Below the pieces are notes generated by a model, which saw only the letters and a program-made list of their open reading frames with translations, was not told the DNA's origin and did no database searches. A program made the translations under genes and the position numbers. DNA of 64,000 bases from Gaiellasilicea sp963829845 (GTDB taxonomy: Bacteria > Actinomycetota > Thermoleophilia > Gaiellales > Gaiellaceae), in the NCBI GenBank assembly GCA_963829845.1, contig CAWHKD010000012.1, positions 62,001-126,000 of the forward strand, read 5' to 3'. Position 1 is the stretch's first letter, and each line of letters begins with the position of its first letter. Positions 1 to 8,895 of the stretch are shown here, piece by piece.

Positions 1-2427
1 GCCTCGGCGAAGCGACCGATCAGCGCACACGGCGGGATCAGCTCCTCGTAGATCTCGGTGTGGTGATCCAGATCCGCGATCTGCGGCATCAGCTCGACTC
101 GCCGCTGCGCCCACGTGAACGACTCCTCGTACCTGCGCCCCGCGAACGCCGCCGAGGAGCGGGCGCCCCACGCGTACGAGCGCAGCGCGGGGTCGCCGGA
201 CTGCTCAGCCAGCGCGTCGCCCTCCTCGGCCGCGGCGTGCTCTTCGGAGGGATTCCAGTACGCGCGGGCGATCAGCGCCTGAACATGTGCTGCGCTGCCC
301 GCCTTCGCGAGGTCGAGCGCCCGGTCGATCCAGCGCTCCACTTCCGAGTGCTCGGGCCGACGAGGCCACATCCCGGAGCGAATAGCGGTCTGGACGGCCA
401 GGCTTGCGAGGATGTCCGCTTGCTCTTCTGGGACGTCGGTCAGCGTCAGCGCCCGCTTCATCGCCTCCCAGAAGCGCTCGCCGTCGAACTTGAGCGCGCT
501 GGCGCGCCCGATCTCGCGCCAGAGGCCGGCCCGTTCGTGCGGCTCGCAGAGCTCGAGCGCGCGCTGGAGCGCCGCGACGCCCTCGTCGAGGTCGTACCGG
601 CTGATCGCGAGCTCGGAGGCGCGACGGAGCCAGCGCACTGCAGCGACGCGCAGCCGTTCGAGCTCATCCGGCGCGTCCGCCCACGCCAGATCCGCGTCCT
701 CGGGCCCCACGGCCTGTGCGTAGTGGTGTGCGAGCAGCGCCGCATCCTCGTCCCGGCCGCCGCCGGTCCGCTCGAGCCAGGCGGCGAAGGCGGCGTGGAG
801 CTGCGCGCGCCTCGCCTTCGGAACGCTGCCGTACACGACCTCGCGCGTGAGCGCGTGCTTGAACGCGTATTCCGTCTCGCCGCCGAGCGAGGAGTGGGGC
901 CGGCGGCGGATGAAGTCGCGGTCCTCGAGCACCGACCAGCCAACCTGCTCCCCGGCGAGCTCCAGCGTCGGCCCACTCCAGAAGATCCGGCCGATCACCG
1001 GACGCGGCCTGCAGGGCCGCCTTGTCCGAGCTCGGCGAGCCGGTCGACGCGAGCAGCGAGGATCGCGTGCACCGAGTCAGGCAGCTCCTCGACCGTCCCG
1101 GTCTCGACGAAGGCCGCGAACAGCTCCTCGAGGAAGAAAGGATTACCTTCCGCCCGCTCCACCAGGGCGCGGCGTGTCTCGTTCGAGAGCTCGCCGGGGA
1201 CGAGCTCGTCGAGCATTGCGCCGCGACTCGTCCGGAGAGAGCGCGTCCAGCCAGACGAGCGACGCGTTGCGGCGACCGCCGCCCCACGCCGGCCGGCGGT
1301 CGAGCAGCTCGGGCCGGGCGGTGCCGATCACGAGCAGCGGCCCGTGCACGTCGCGCGTCGACCCGCTCGAGCAGGTCGAGCAGCGGATCTTCGGCCCAGT
1401 GCAGGTCCTCGATCAGCACGACCGTCGGCGTCGCGGCGGTCAGCTCGCTGAGCAACTCGACCCACGCCTCCTGAAAGAGGTCGCGCACGGCCAAGCGGGT
1501 GGGCCTCGCCCGTCACGTCGAGCCCGAGGGCCAGCCCGAGGATCTCCCGGTCGCCGAGTCGCAGGCGCACGGACTCCTGGCCTTCGTTCTCGAGCAGCCC
1601 CAGCTGCTCGCGGAGGATCTCTCCGAGCGCCCAGTAGGTGACGTGGCCGTAGGCGAGGCACCGGCCGGTGCGCTGCAGCGGCTGCGGCGCCTGATCGGCG
1701 AGCCAGCGCCAGAGCTCACGCACGAGAGTGGTCTTGCCGACGCCTGCGTCGCCCATCAGCGTCACGACATGCGGCTCCCGCTGCTCGGCGGCGTGACCGT
1801 AGATCGCCTGCAGCAGCGCGAGCTCCGAGTCGCGGCCGACGAATGCTCGCGCGCCCCCGCGCAAGCCGCGCGGCCGCATCAACGTCAATGCGCGGACGAG
1901 CGTCTGCGCGACGACGGGCTCTGACTTGCCCTTCGCGTCCACCTCGAACGCGGGGCCGAGTTCGAACGCGCCACGGACGGCTTCGGCCGTGCGCGGCGCC
2001 GACGACGATCGCACCCGGCTCGCTCGCCTGCTCGAGGCGCGCAGCGACGTTGACGGCGTCGCCGGTGACGAACGAGCTGCCCTCGCGCGCCCGACCGGAG
2101 ACGACCTCCCCGGTGTTGACCCCAACCCGGAGCGCGAGCGCCCCGCCGAACTCGGTCTCGATCCGGCGCTGCATCGCGAGTGCCGCGTGAAGCGCCCGCT
2201 CAGCGTGGTCCTCGATGCGCCTCGGGAACGCCGAAGACGGCCATAACGGCGTCGCCGGCGAACTTTTCGACCGTGCCGCCGGCGCGGCCGATCTCCTCCG
2301 CCGCGGCGTCGTAGAACCGCTCCAGCAGCGCCCGCGTCCGCTCCGGGTCCTGCTGCTCGCCGAGCGCCGTCGAGCCGACGAGGTCGGCGAAGAGCACGGT
2401 GGCCAACTTCCGCTCGGCGGCCTCCAC
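1..2427 (-). CDS. Adenylate/guanylate cyclase domain fused to AAA-type ATPase regulator (partial, frameshifted)
   Basis: The gene starts at GTG 2427 and runs off the left edge. The first ~75 residues carry a class III nucleotide cyclase start (LFADLVGSTAL, then FAGDAVMAVFG, the metal-binding core). The next segment, in another frame near 2215-1990, has the second half of the cyclase fold (RVGVNTGEVVSG, TGDAVNVAARL). Around 1850-1700 comes an orphan AAA ATPase: FVGRDSELALL, then Walker A GDAGVGKTT, then a Walker B-like VVLIEDLHWAEDP near 1400. From about 1010 to base 1 an open frame without its own start codes for a helical repeat-like tail (for example VIGRIFWSGPTLELAG). The domain order is that of cyclase/ATPase signalling proteins in Actinomycetota. 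At least four frame changes (near 2215, 1990, 1490-1230 and 1010) break the reading; I consider them sequence errors. The ligand and output are unknown. Confidence 0.75.
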
Positions 2428-2446
2428 GCGCCCATTCTGACGCGGT

Positions 2447-3874
2447 CTAGCTCGCTTTCACCTCGTTGACGTGCGCGCGGCCTTCGAGGTCGGTGATCCA
2501 GACGACGAGGTAGGGCGCATCCGTGTCGCCGAGCTCCCACGTCGTGATCGCGGCAGTCCTCGCGTCGCCGGCGACGACAGTGTCGAACGGGCCCTCGGGC
2601 GAGCTTCCCGCGCGGATCTCCGCGTTGAAGCCGGGTGTGTCGGTCGTCAGCGTCAGCCTCTGCGGTGCGCCTGCGACCCTCAGGACGAGGCCGACGCCGG
2701 GCTTCGAGAACGCCCCCCTGTAGCTCTCCGTCGTCCAGTAGGTGGCGGGGTCGCCGTCGGTCGCGTCGGCGACGCGCTCGCTGTGCTCCTCGTTGTCGCC
2801 GTCCGGGTCGTACGAAGCGACCCCCTGAAGCCGAACCGGAGCGCCGTCTGCGGCACTGCCGAGCGGGTCGTCGTCGCGGGTGACGAGTAGGATGCCTCCG
2901 ACCGCAGCCACGAGCAGCAGCAGTCCGAGGAGCAGCAACCAGAACGGCGCTCGGCGGTCACGCTGCGCGCGCCTCTGCTGCTTCCGCGCCCTCGCGGGAA
3001 CGACCGCCGGCTTGCGCATGATCATCGTCCCCTCGCCGTCCTCCCTGGCGTCCAGCTCGGCCTGCACGGCCTCGAGCTCGGCAACGACCTCGTCCATCGA
3101 GGCCGGACGATCGGCGGGCTCCTTCGCCAGGCAGCGCTCGATTAGCGTCGCCAGTCGGATCGGCGCATCGGGGCGCGTGTCCAGCACGCTCGGGACCGGA
3201 TCGTTGACGTGCTTCATCGCGACCGAGAGGAAGTTCTCGCCCGTGTAGGGCACCTCGCCGGTGAGCAGCTCGTGCAGGACGACGCCGAACGAGTAGACGT
3301 CGGTCTGGGCATCCACGCGCTCGCCGCGCGCCTGCTCCGGCGCGATGTAGTGGCTCGTCCCGAGAACGGTGCCGGTTTCGGTCTGACCGACCGCGTCGAG
3401 CGAGCGAACGATCCCGAAGTCGGTCACCTTGGCGCGGCCGTCGCCGTCCAGAAGCACGTTCTGCGGCTTCACGTCGCGATGGATCAGCCCCTGGGCGTGC
3501 GCGAACGCGAGCGCCCGTCCGACCTCCAGGCCGAGCTCGAGCACCCGCCGCACCGGCAACGGGCCGCCCCGCTCGACGAGCTCCTTCAGATTCTCGCCGT
3601 CGACGAGCTCGAAGACGATGAACTGCTTGCCGTCCTCCTCGCCGCGGTCGATCACGGTCACGATGTTCGGATGCGAGAGCTGCGCGACCGCGCGCGCCTC
3701 GCGCCGGAAGCGCTCGACGTACTCCTCGTCGCCGCCGTAGTGCTCGTGGAGGATCTTCAGCGCGACGTTCCGCTCGAGCAGCGTGTCGAAGGCGCAGTAG
3801 ACGGTCGACATGCCGCCCGTCCCGACCGTCTCCTTCAGCTCGTATCGGCCCGCAATCACCTGGCTCACAGCCAC
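2447..3874 (-). CDS. PknB-like membrane serine/threonine protein kinase with extracellular sugar-binding-like domain
   Basis: A 475-residue kinase read from GTG 3874, which follows a GGGAAGG ribosome site; the open frame extends further upstream, but that part overlaps the aminotransferase gene. The kinase domain (about 10-275) has the glycine loop GTGGMSTVY (19-26), catalytic Lys40 in VALK, the HRDVKPQN catalytic loop (Asp134), DFG at 152-154 and APEQARGE. An acidic/basic linker precedes one membrane segment (about 320-342, rich in Leu). The outer C-terminal ~120 residues (VADATDGDPATYW and similar) look like a discoidin/F5-8C-type beta-sandwich rather than the PASTA repeats of classical PknB. 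It probably senses an envelope ligand and phosphorylates cytoplasmic targets. It lies 19 bases upstream of the cyclase/ATPase gene on the same strand, so the two may be co-transcribed. Confidence 0.9.
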   Translation of the reverse strand: MAVSQVIAGRYELKETVGTGGMSTVYCAFDTLLERNVALKILHEHYGGDEEYVERFRREARAVAQLSHPNIVTVIDRGEEDGKQFIVFELVDGENLKELVERGGPLPVRRVLELGLEVGRALAFAHAQGLIHRDVKPQNVLLDGDGRAKVTDFGIVRSLDAVGQTETGTVLGTSHYIAPEQARGERVDAQTDVYSFGVVLHELLTGEVPYTGENFLSVAMKHVNDPVPSVLDTRPDAPIRLATLIERCLAKEPADRPASMDEVVAELEAVQAELDAREDGEGTMIMRKPAVVPARARKQQRRAQRDRRAPFWLLLLGLLLLVAAVGGILLVTRDDDPLGSAADGAPVRLQGVASYDPDGDNEEHSERVADATDGDPATYWTTESYRGAFSKPGVGLVLRVAGAPQRLTLTTDTPGFNAEIRAGSSPEGPFDTVVAGDARTAAITTWELGDTDAPYLVVWITDLEGRAHVNEVKAS

Positions 3875-3903
3875 CAACCCAGCCTTCCCGCCGCCCGAAA
3901 AAC

Positions 3904-5226
3904 CTACGCCAGCACGTGTGCCAGCGCGTCTTCCCAGACGCTCAGCGCTTCGTCCAGCTCGCCGTCCGTGAGCACGAGCGGGCAGAGCACGCGGATCGCG
4001 TTCCCGTACACGCCGGCCTTCAGCAGCAGCAGACCGCGCTGCATCGACGCATCGATCACGGCCTGTGCCAGCTGCGGCGCCGGCTGCTTCGTCGCCCGAT
4101 CCTCGACGAGCTCGAAGGCGAGCATCGCACCAACCCCGCGGACGTCGCCGATCGCGGCGAAGCGCTCCTGCCACGCCAGCATCCGCGTCCGCATCGTCTC
4201 ACCGATCTGGACGGCGCGGTCGGTCAGGTTCTCCTCCTCGATCACGTCGAGCACGGCGAGCGCGGCGGCCTGGGCGACCGGGTTGCCGACGTAGGTGCCG
4301 CCCACGGCGCCGTCGTGTGCGGCGTCGAGGATCTCCGCCTTTCCGAGCACGCCGGAGAGCGGCAGGCCGGCCGCGATCGACTTCGCAAGCGTGATCAGGT
4401 CGGGCTCGACGCCGGAGTGCTCGATCGCGAAGAGCTTCCCCGTCCGCGCGAAACCGGTCTGGACCTCGTCGGCGATCAGGCAGATGCCGTGCTCGTCGCA
4501 GATCGCTCGAAGGCCTTCGAGGAACGCCGTCGGCGCGGGCAGGAAGCCGCCCTCCCCCTGCACGGGCTCGACGATGATCGCCGCGACCTGCTCGGCGGCG
4601 ACCTGGGTCAGGAACATCTGGCGGAGCTCGGCCAGCGCGGTGTCGGTGTCCGGCCCGCGATAGTCGGACGGGAACGGCGCCCGGTAGACCTCCGGCGCCA
4701 GCGGCCCCATGCCGAGCTTGTACGGGTACGGTCGCGACGTCAGGGTCATCGAGAGCAGCGTGCGCCCGTGGAAGGCACCCTCGAAGGCGATCACGGCGGG
4801 GCGCTTCGTGTAGAGGCGTGCAAACTTGACTGCGTTCTCGACGGCCTCGGTGCCGGCGTTGAAGAACGCGGCCTTCGCCGGACCGCGGAACGGCGCCTTC
4901 GCGAGGAGGCGCTCGGCCAGCTCGACGTACGGCTCGTAGGGGACGACCGTGAAGTCCGTGTGGGCGAACCGCGCGAGCTGCTCCGTGGCGGCCTCGACGA
5001 CGCGGGGATGAGAGTGGCCGGTGTTGAGGCAGCCGACGCCGCCCGTGAAGTCGATGAACGTGTTGCCGTCGACGTCGGTCAGCGTGGCGCCGCGGCCCTC
5101 GTGCGCGACGATCGGGAGCACGATCGACTTCGCGTTCGCGATCACGCGCTGCTTCCGCTCCAGAATCGCCTGCGAGCGCGGGCCGGGAACGGCCGTGCGG
5201 AGCTCGATCGTCTTCGTCGTCGCCAT
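3904..5226 (-). CDS. gabT: Class III aminotransferase, 4-aminobutyrate transaminase-like
   Basis: 440 residues from ATG 5226. This is a fold-type I PLP enzyme that moves an amino group from an omega-amino donor such as GABA to 2-oxoglutarate. Family marks are GGVGCLNTGHSHP near the N-terminus, FFNAGTEAVENAVKFAR (PLP phosphate contact), AFHGRT, EPVQGEGGF, the ADEVQTGFARTG segment with the PLP-ring Asp, and TLAKSIAAGLPLSG with the Schiff-base lysine. Length matches bacterial GabT. Ornithine or diaminobutyrate aminotransferase activity cannot be excluded from sequence alone. It is transcribed divergently from pdxH, which makes its cofactor, across a 41-base gap. Confidence 0.88.
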   Translation of the reverse strand: MATTKTIELRTAVPGPRSQAILERKQRVIANAKSIVLPIVAHEGRGATLTDVDGNTFIDFTGGVGCLNTGHSHPRVVEAATEQLARFAHTDFTVVPYEPYVELAERLLAKAPFRGPAKAAFFNAGTEAVENAVKFARLYTKRPAVIAFEGAFHGRTLLSMTLTSRPYPYKLGMGPLAPEVYRAPFPSDYRGPDTDTALAELRQMFLTQVAAEQVAAIIVEPVQGEGGFLPAPTAFLEGLRAICDEHGICLIADEVQTGFARTGKLFAIEHSGVEPDLITLAKSIAAGLPLSGVLGKAEILDAAHDGAVGGTYVGNPVAQAAALAVLDVIEEENLTDRAVQIGETMRTRMLAWQERFAAIGDVRGVGAMLAFELVEDRATKQPAPQLAQAVIDASMQRGLLLLKAGVYGNAIRVLCPLVLTDGELDEALSVWEDALAHVLA

Positions 5227-5267
5227 CGGCTGAGCAGCGTAGCTCAGCGGCGAATACTCTCGGAGCG

Positions 5268-5858
5268 ATGGAGGAGCGCGACCTCGATCCCGACCCGCTA
5301 CGCCAATTCGAGCGCTGGTTCGAGGACGCACGCGGCGGCGGCGGCGCCGTCCCCGAGGCAATGGCCCTCGCGACCGCGACACCCGAGGGCCGGCCGTCGG
5401 TGCGGATGGTGCTCCTGAAGGGCGCGGACGAGCGCGGCTTCGCCTTCCACACGAACTACGAGAGCCGGAAGGGCGTCGAGCTGGCAGCGAACCCGCACGC
5501 CGCGCTCCTCTTCCACTGGCAGCCGCTCGGGCGGCAGGTGCGGATCGAGGGCAACGTCGAACGCGTCACGGCCGTGGAGTCGGAGGCGTACTTCCGCACC
5601 CGGCCGCTGGGGAGCCGACTGGCGGCGTGGGCCTCGCCGCAGAGCCGGCCGCTCGCCGACCGTGCGGAGCTGGAGCGGCTCTACGCCGAGGCTCAGGCAC
5701 GGTTCGGAGAGGACGTGCCCCTGCCGCCGACCTGGGGCGGGCTCAGGCTCGTCCCCGACGCGTACGAGTTCTGGGAGCACGGGGACGACCGCCTCCACGA
5801 CCGCATCCGCTACGACCACCGCGACGGCGGCTGGCGGCGAGAGCGCCTCGCGCCCTAG
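5268..5858 (+). CDS. pdxH: Pyridoxamine 5'-phosphate oxidase
   Basis: 196 residues from ATG 5268. FMN enzyme oxidising pyridoxamine/pyridoxine 5'-phosphate to PLP. Visible family signatures include RMVLLKG, FHTNYESRKG, LLFHWQPLGRQVRIEG (FMN binding), SRLAAWASPQS and the C-terminal PdxH dimerisation signature WGGLRLVPDAYEFW with final RIRYD. Length and motif order match the full-length enzyme, and no frameshift is evident. It sits back-to-back with a PLP-dependent aminotransferase and ends four bases into the truncated permease gene on the other strand. Confidence 0.95.
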   Translation: MEERDLDPDPLRQFERWFEDARGGGGAVPEAMALATATPEGRPSVRMVLLKGADERGFAFHTNYESRKGVELAANPHAALLFHWQPLGRQVRIEGNVERVTAVESEAYFRTRPLGSRLAAWASPQSRPLADRAELERLYAEAQARFGEDVPLPPTWGGLRLVPDAYEFWEHGDDRLHDRIRYDHRDGGWRRERLAP

Positions 5859-6236
5859 GCGTCGCGGACGCGGAGGAGCAGGTAACCGAAGGCGAGCAAG
5901 CCGGCCGCCCAGGCGAAGGCCACACCGAGACCCTGCCACGGCCCGATCGGCATGCCGCCGCCCCCGTCGAACGGGCTCAGCATCCGGTCGGTTGTCGACT
6001 GGATGGCCATGCCGGCGAGCGGCGTCAGCTGCTCGATGCGCGTCGCGATCCGCTCCGGGAACGCGCCCAGGAAGAGGACGGGCAGGAACAGGAGCCCGAC
6101 GCCGGTGGCGATCGTCGCGCCGGAGTGGCGTAGCACCGTCCCGATGCCGAGCGCGATCAGGGCATAGGCGGTCAGCAGAAGCCCGGTCCCGACGACCGCC
6201 CGAGCCGCGCCCGGATCGGTGATCGACACCTCGGGA
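5855..6236 (-). pseudogene. ABC-2 type transporter permease, C-terminal fragment
   Basis: About 125 residues with the last three membrane spans and the typical sequence of an ABC-2 permease tail (SITDPGAARAVVG, then GVGLLFLPVLFLGAF, then AFAWAAGLLAFGYLLLR). A normal permease of this family has about 250 residues and six spans. Here homology stops abruptly near 6225-6236, and the codons further upstream are antisense to a regulator gene. The partner ATPase gene is also absent. Stop at 5855 overlaps the end of pdxH (convergent). This looks like the remnant of a gene whose 5' half was deleted or mis-joined. Confidence 0.6.
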
Positions 6237-6611
6237 TATGCGGGCGCGAGCGGGTTTCTGCTCAAGGACGTTCCGGCCGAGACGCTCTTCGAAGCGGTGC
6301 GCGTGATTGCGGCAGGCGAGGCGCTCCTCGCCCCGGCGATCACCCGTCGACTTATCGCCGAGTTCGCCCGACTCCGGCCGCGACAACAGACGCGTCCTGA
6401 TGCGCTTGCCGTGCTGACACCGCGCGAGACCGAGATCCTGGGCCTCGTCGCGGAGGGGCTCTCGAATCACGAGATCGCCGAGCGGCTGGTGCTCAGCGAC
6501 GAGACCGTCAAGACGCATGTGAGCCATGTGCTCCGCAAGCTCGGGCTCCGCGACCGGGCGCAGGCGGTCGTCACCGCCTACGAGTCCGGCCTCGTCGTGC
6601 CCCGCGCGTAG
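6225..6611 (+). pseudogene. NarL/LuxR-type response regulator lacking most of its receiver domain
   Basis: The readable part begins at AGASGFLLKD, the beta5-alpha5 region of a NarL receiver domain, and continues through a complete LuxR helix-turn-helix (LTPRETEILGLVAEG, SNHEIAERL, TVKTHVSHVLRKL). The phosphoacceptor Asp, the acidic pair and the first ~95 residues are missing. They cannot be found in any frame upstream, where the opposite strand codes for a permease tail. The ATG at 6219 is therefore not a native start. Either an in-vivo deletion between two divergent genes or an assembly join at about 6225-6236 produced the fragment. No partner histidine kinase is nearby. Confidence 0.65.
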
Positions 6612-6614
6612 CCG

Positions 6615-7046
6615 TCAGTCGCGGCGGAAGAGCGAGCGCGCCGTGTCGTGCGCGTCGCTGTCGCGGGCCTGCCACACCCGCTCGACAAGGCTGCCGAGGA
6701 CGTCGCGGATGCCGACCATCCCGAGCAGATGCTCGCCCTGGACGACGGGGACGTGCCGGATCCTGCGCTCACCCATCAGCTGCGCCGCGTCGAGGATCTG
6801 CACATCGGCCTCGACCGTGACCGGATCGCGTGTCATCACGTCGCCGACGTTCACGGCGTCGAGGTCGGTGCCGTCGCCCGCGAGTGCGAGCACGTCGCGC
6901 TCGGTGAAGATGCCGACGAGCCTACCCCCGTCGCAGACGGCGACCGAGCCGACGCTTTCCTCGAGCATCCGCAGCACCGCCAGGCGAGCGGAGTCGCCCG
7001 GCTCGACGGTCACGACACGCGTCCTCATCACGTCGCCGATCGCCAT
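6615..7046 (-). CDS. CBS-domain pair protein
   Basis: 143 residues from ATG 7046. Two CBS motifs in tandem form one Bateman module: GDVMRTRVVTVEPG with VGIFTERDVLALA, then GDVMTRDPVTVEAD with MVGIRDVLG. Such modules bind adenine nucleotides and regulate partner enzymes or act as stand-alone sensors of energy charge. There is no catalytic domain, so the target is unknown. The gene converges on the truncated LuxR regulator (three-base gap) and is 22 bases downstream of the DUF4015 gene on the same strand. Confidence 0.88.
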   Translation of the reverse strand: MAIGDVMRTRVVTVEPGDSARLAVLRMLEESVGSVAVCDGGRLVGIFTERDVLALAGDGTDLDAVNVGDVMTRDPVTVEADVQILDAAQLMGERRIRHVPVVQGEHLLGMVGIRDVLGSLVERVWQARDSDAHDTARSLFRRD

Positions 7047-7068
7047 GGGCCGCAGAGTGTAACGCGTG

Positions 7069-8250
7069 TTACGAGGCGGGGGCGAGGGCGCCCGGCGTGT
7101 AGATGCCGAGCGGGTTCCAGAGCAGATAGCCGCGCGCACCCATCAGCCGAGCCGCCTCGATCTGCGCCTTCACCTCCGAGAGGCCGTAAGCGCGGCCGTA
7201 GGAGAAATCCTGCAGCCACGGGATCAGCTCGGCCTTCCCCTTTCCCTTCTTCAGCTCCCGCCGGAAGTCGGCGAGCGACCACTCGACCGTGGCGCCCGGC
7301 GACGCGTTCGGGTCCTCGAGCCCGTACTCGCCCGAGCCGTAGTGGGACGGGTAGACCATCGGATAGATCGCGTCGACGTACTTCGAGATTCGGCGTGGGA
7401 TCTGGCCGATGCCGAGGTCGCGCGTGGCGGACAGGCCGAAGACGTCGGCCGAGACGCGCACGCCGAGCGGCTTCAGGCGCTCGGTCGCGTAGTGGACGAA
7501 CTGCGCGATCACCCAGCCGGGCGGGGTCGCCGTCTTCCTCGGATAGATGATCGAGTCGACGTCGCCGTCGGTCGGGAAGCGGACGTAGTCGAACTGGATC
7601 TCGTCGAAGCCGGCTCGGGCGGCGACCTCCGCGATCGAGACGTTGTAGTCCCAGACCCGCTTGTCGTAGGGGTTCGTCCAGCCGAGGCCCGCATGGTTGT
7701 GCCAGACGGAGCCGTCCCGGTTCTTGATCGCGAGCGCCGGCTTGCCCTCGGCGAGGCGCGGATCCTCGAACGTGACGACCCGACCGATCAGGTAGACGCC
7801 CTTGCGGTGGATCAGCTTCGCCGCCTCGCGCGGCCGGTAATAGGGCTTCGCCGCGCCGACGGCGCTCGCTAGGGGAACGGAGGACGGAATGAAGCCGATC
7901 TCGCCGTTCTCGTCCTTGACGTCGAGCTGGATCGTGTTCATCCCCTCGTCGACGAGCTTCAGGTACTCCGCGAGCTTGCCCTCGAGCGAGGCGAGCGCAA
8001 TCGTGACGTGGATCCCGCGCACCTCCTCCGGGAGGGCCCGCGGCTGTTTCACAGGTACCGGCTTCGCGGCGGGTTTTTTCGCCGGCTGCGGGCCGGCGAC
8101 GGCGGCCCCGTCGTCGTCGATCACGAAACGCGCCCCGAGCGTCGCGGTCGCGGTCACCCCGAGCAGGAGCCCGAAGGCGACGGCGCGACGGCGCCTGCGT
8201 CGACGGCGTGCGGACTCACGACGCGCGCGGAACCGCTCATTCGGCTCCAT
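7069..8250 (-). CDS. Secreted or membrane-anchored DUF4015 putative glycoside hydrolase
   Basis: About 393 residues from ATG 8250; an in-frame ATG at 8265 is the alternative. A highly basic N-terminus with eight consecutive arginines precedes one hydrophobic segment (AVAFGLLLGVTATATLG), then a Pro/Lys/Ala-rich spacer and a TIM-barrel-like domain. Family marks are RGIHVTIAL, NTIQLDVKDENG, GVYLIGRVVTFEDP, FDEIQFDYVRFPTDG and the C-terminal ARGYLLWNP, matching the DUF4015 (GHL) group of predicted carbohydrate-active enzymes. The Asp/Glu residues in EIQFDYVRFP are the likely catalytic candidates by analogy. It is probably anchored in the membrane with the barrel outside, acting on cell-wall or environmental glycan; the substrate is unknown. 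Confidence 0.85.
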   Translation of the reverse strand: MEPNERFRARRESARRRRRRRRAVAFGLLLGVTATATLGARFVIDDDGAAVAGPQPAKKPAAKPVPVKQPRALPEEVRGIHVTIALASLEGKLAEYLKLVDEGMNTIQLDVKDENGEIGFIPSSVPLASAVGAAKPYYRPREAAKLIHRKGVYLIGRVVTFEDPRLAEGKPALAIKNRDGSVWHNHAGLGWTNPYDKRVWDYNVSIAEVAARAGFDEIQFDYVRFPTDGDVDSIIYPRKTATPPGWVIAQFVHYATERLKPLGVRVSADVFGLSATRDLGIGQIPRRISKYVDAIYPMVYPSHYGSGEYGLEDPNASPGATVEWSLADFRRELKKGKGKAELIPWLQDFSYGRAYGLSEVKAQIEAARLMGARGYLLWNPLGIYTPGALAPAS

Positions 8251-8271
8251 TTGCTGGAACAGCATCGACAC

Positions 8272-8306
8272 GGGGCGCGAACAGTATGTGGAAAACGTGT
8301 GTCTTG
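8272..8306 (-). promoter_or_regulatory. Candidate sigma-70-type promoter for the DUF4015 gene
   Basis: On the minus strand TTGCAA is followed, after 17 bases, by TACTGT, close to the TTGACA/TATAAT housekeeping consensus. A start site seven bases on would place the 5' end just upstream of ATG 8265 and about 20 bases from ATG 8250, which is why the shorter start was preferred. The plus strand of the same gap has TAGAAT at 8317-8322, six bases before the GTG of dcd, consistent with a leaderless dcd transcript. Prediction only. Confidence 0.4.
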
Positions 8307-8328
8307 CAACGGACCTTAGAATCCGCGC

Positions 8329-8895
8329 GTGGTTCTCAGCGACGTCACGATCCGCCGCCTGCTCGACGAGAGAAGGATCGAAGTCGAGCCGTACGACGAC
8401 TCGCTGATGCAGCCGTCGAGTCTGGATGTGCGCGTCGACCGCTACTTCCGCGTCTTCCGCAACTCCCGCTACCCGTTCATCGACGTCAAGCTGGAGCAGG
8501 AGGAGCTGACAGAGCTCGTCGAGATCGACGACGAGACGCCGTTCATCCTGCATCCGGGCGAATTCGTGCTCGGTTCGACGCTCGAGCGGGTGCGGCTGCC
8601 CGACGACCTCGTCGCGCGCCTCGAGGGGAAGAGCTCGCTGGGGCGGCTCGGACTCCTGATCCACTCGACGGCAGGCTTCATCGACCCGGGTTGGGACGGC
8701 CACGTGACGCTCGAGCTCTCGAACGTCGCAAACCTGCCGATCACGATCTACCACGGGATGAAGATCGGCCAGCTCTCGTTCGTCCAGCTCAGCGAGCCGG
8801 CCGAAAAGCCGTATGGCTCGGGTGGGCTCGGCTCCAAGTATCAAGGTCAGAAGGGGCCGACGCCGAGCCGCTACTGGAAGAATTTCGAGTCGTGA
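8329..8895 (+). CDS. dcd: dCTP deaminase
   Basis: 188 residues from GTG 8329. It converts dCTP to dUTP (or, in bifunctional forms, to dUMP) for thymidylate synthesis. The Dcd/dUTPase jelly-roll marks are visible: MQPSSLDVRVD at the N-terminus, LEGKSSLGRLGL with the conserved Arg/Ser nucleotide contacts, HSTAGFIDPGWDGHVTLEL holding the catalytic Glu, and a C-terminal YQGQKGPTPSRYW tail that closes over the substrate. Length is normal. There is no ribosome site and a TAGAAT box lies six bases upstream, so translation may be leaderless. It overlaps the next gene by four bases (GTGA). Confidence 0.95.
   Translation: MVLSDVTIRRLLDERRIEVEPYDDSLMQPSSLDVRVDRYFRVFRNSRYPFIDVKLEQEELTELVEIDDETPFILHPGEFVLGSTLERVRLPDDLVARLEGKSSLGRLGLLIHSTAGFIDPGWDGHVTLELSNVANLPITIYHGMKIGQLSFVQLSEPAEKPYGSGGLGSKYQGQKGPTPSRYWKNFES

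Noticed and set aside
60..1451. Plus-strand 463-codon frame
   Set aside because: It is the shadow of the minus-strand cyclase/ATPase gene; it lacks motifs and is rich in Arg/Ala as antisense frames of high-GC genes are.
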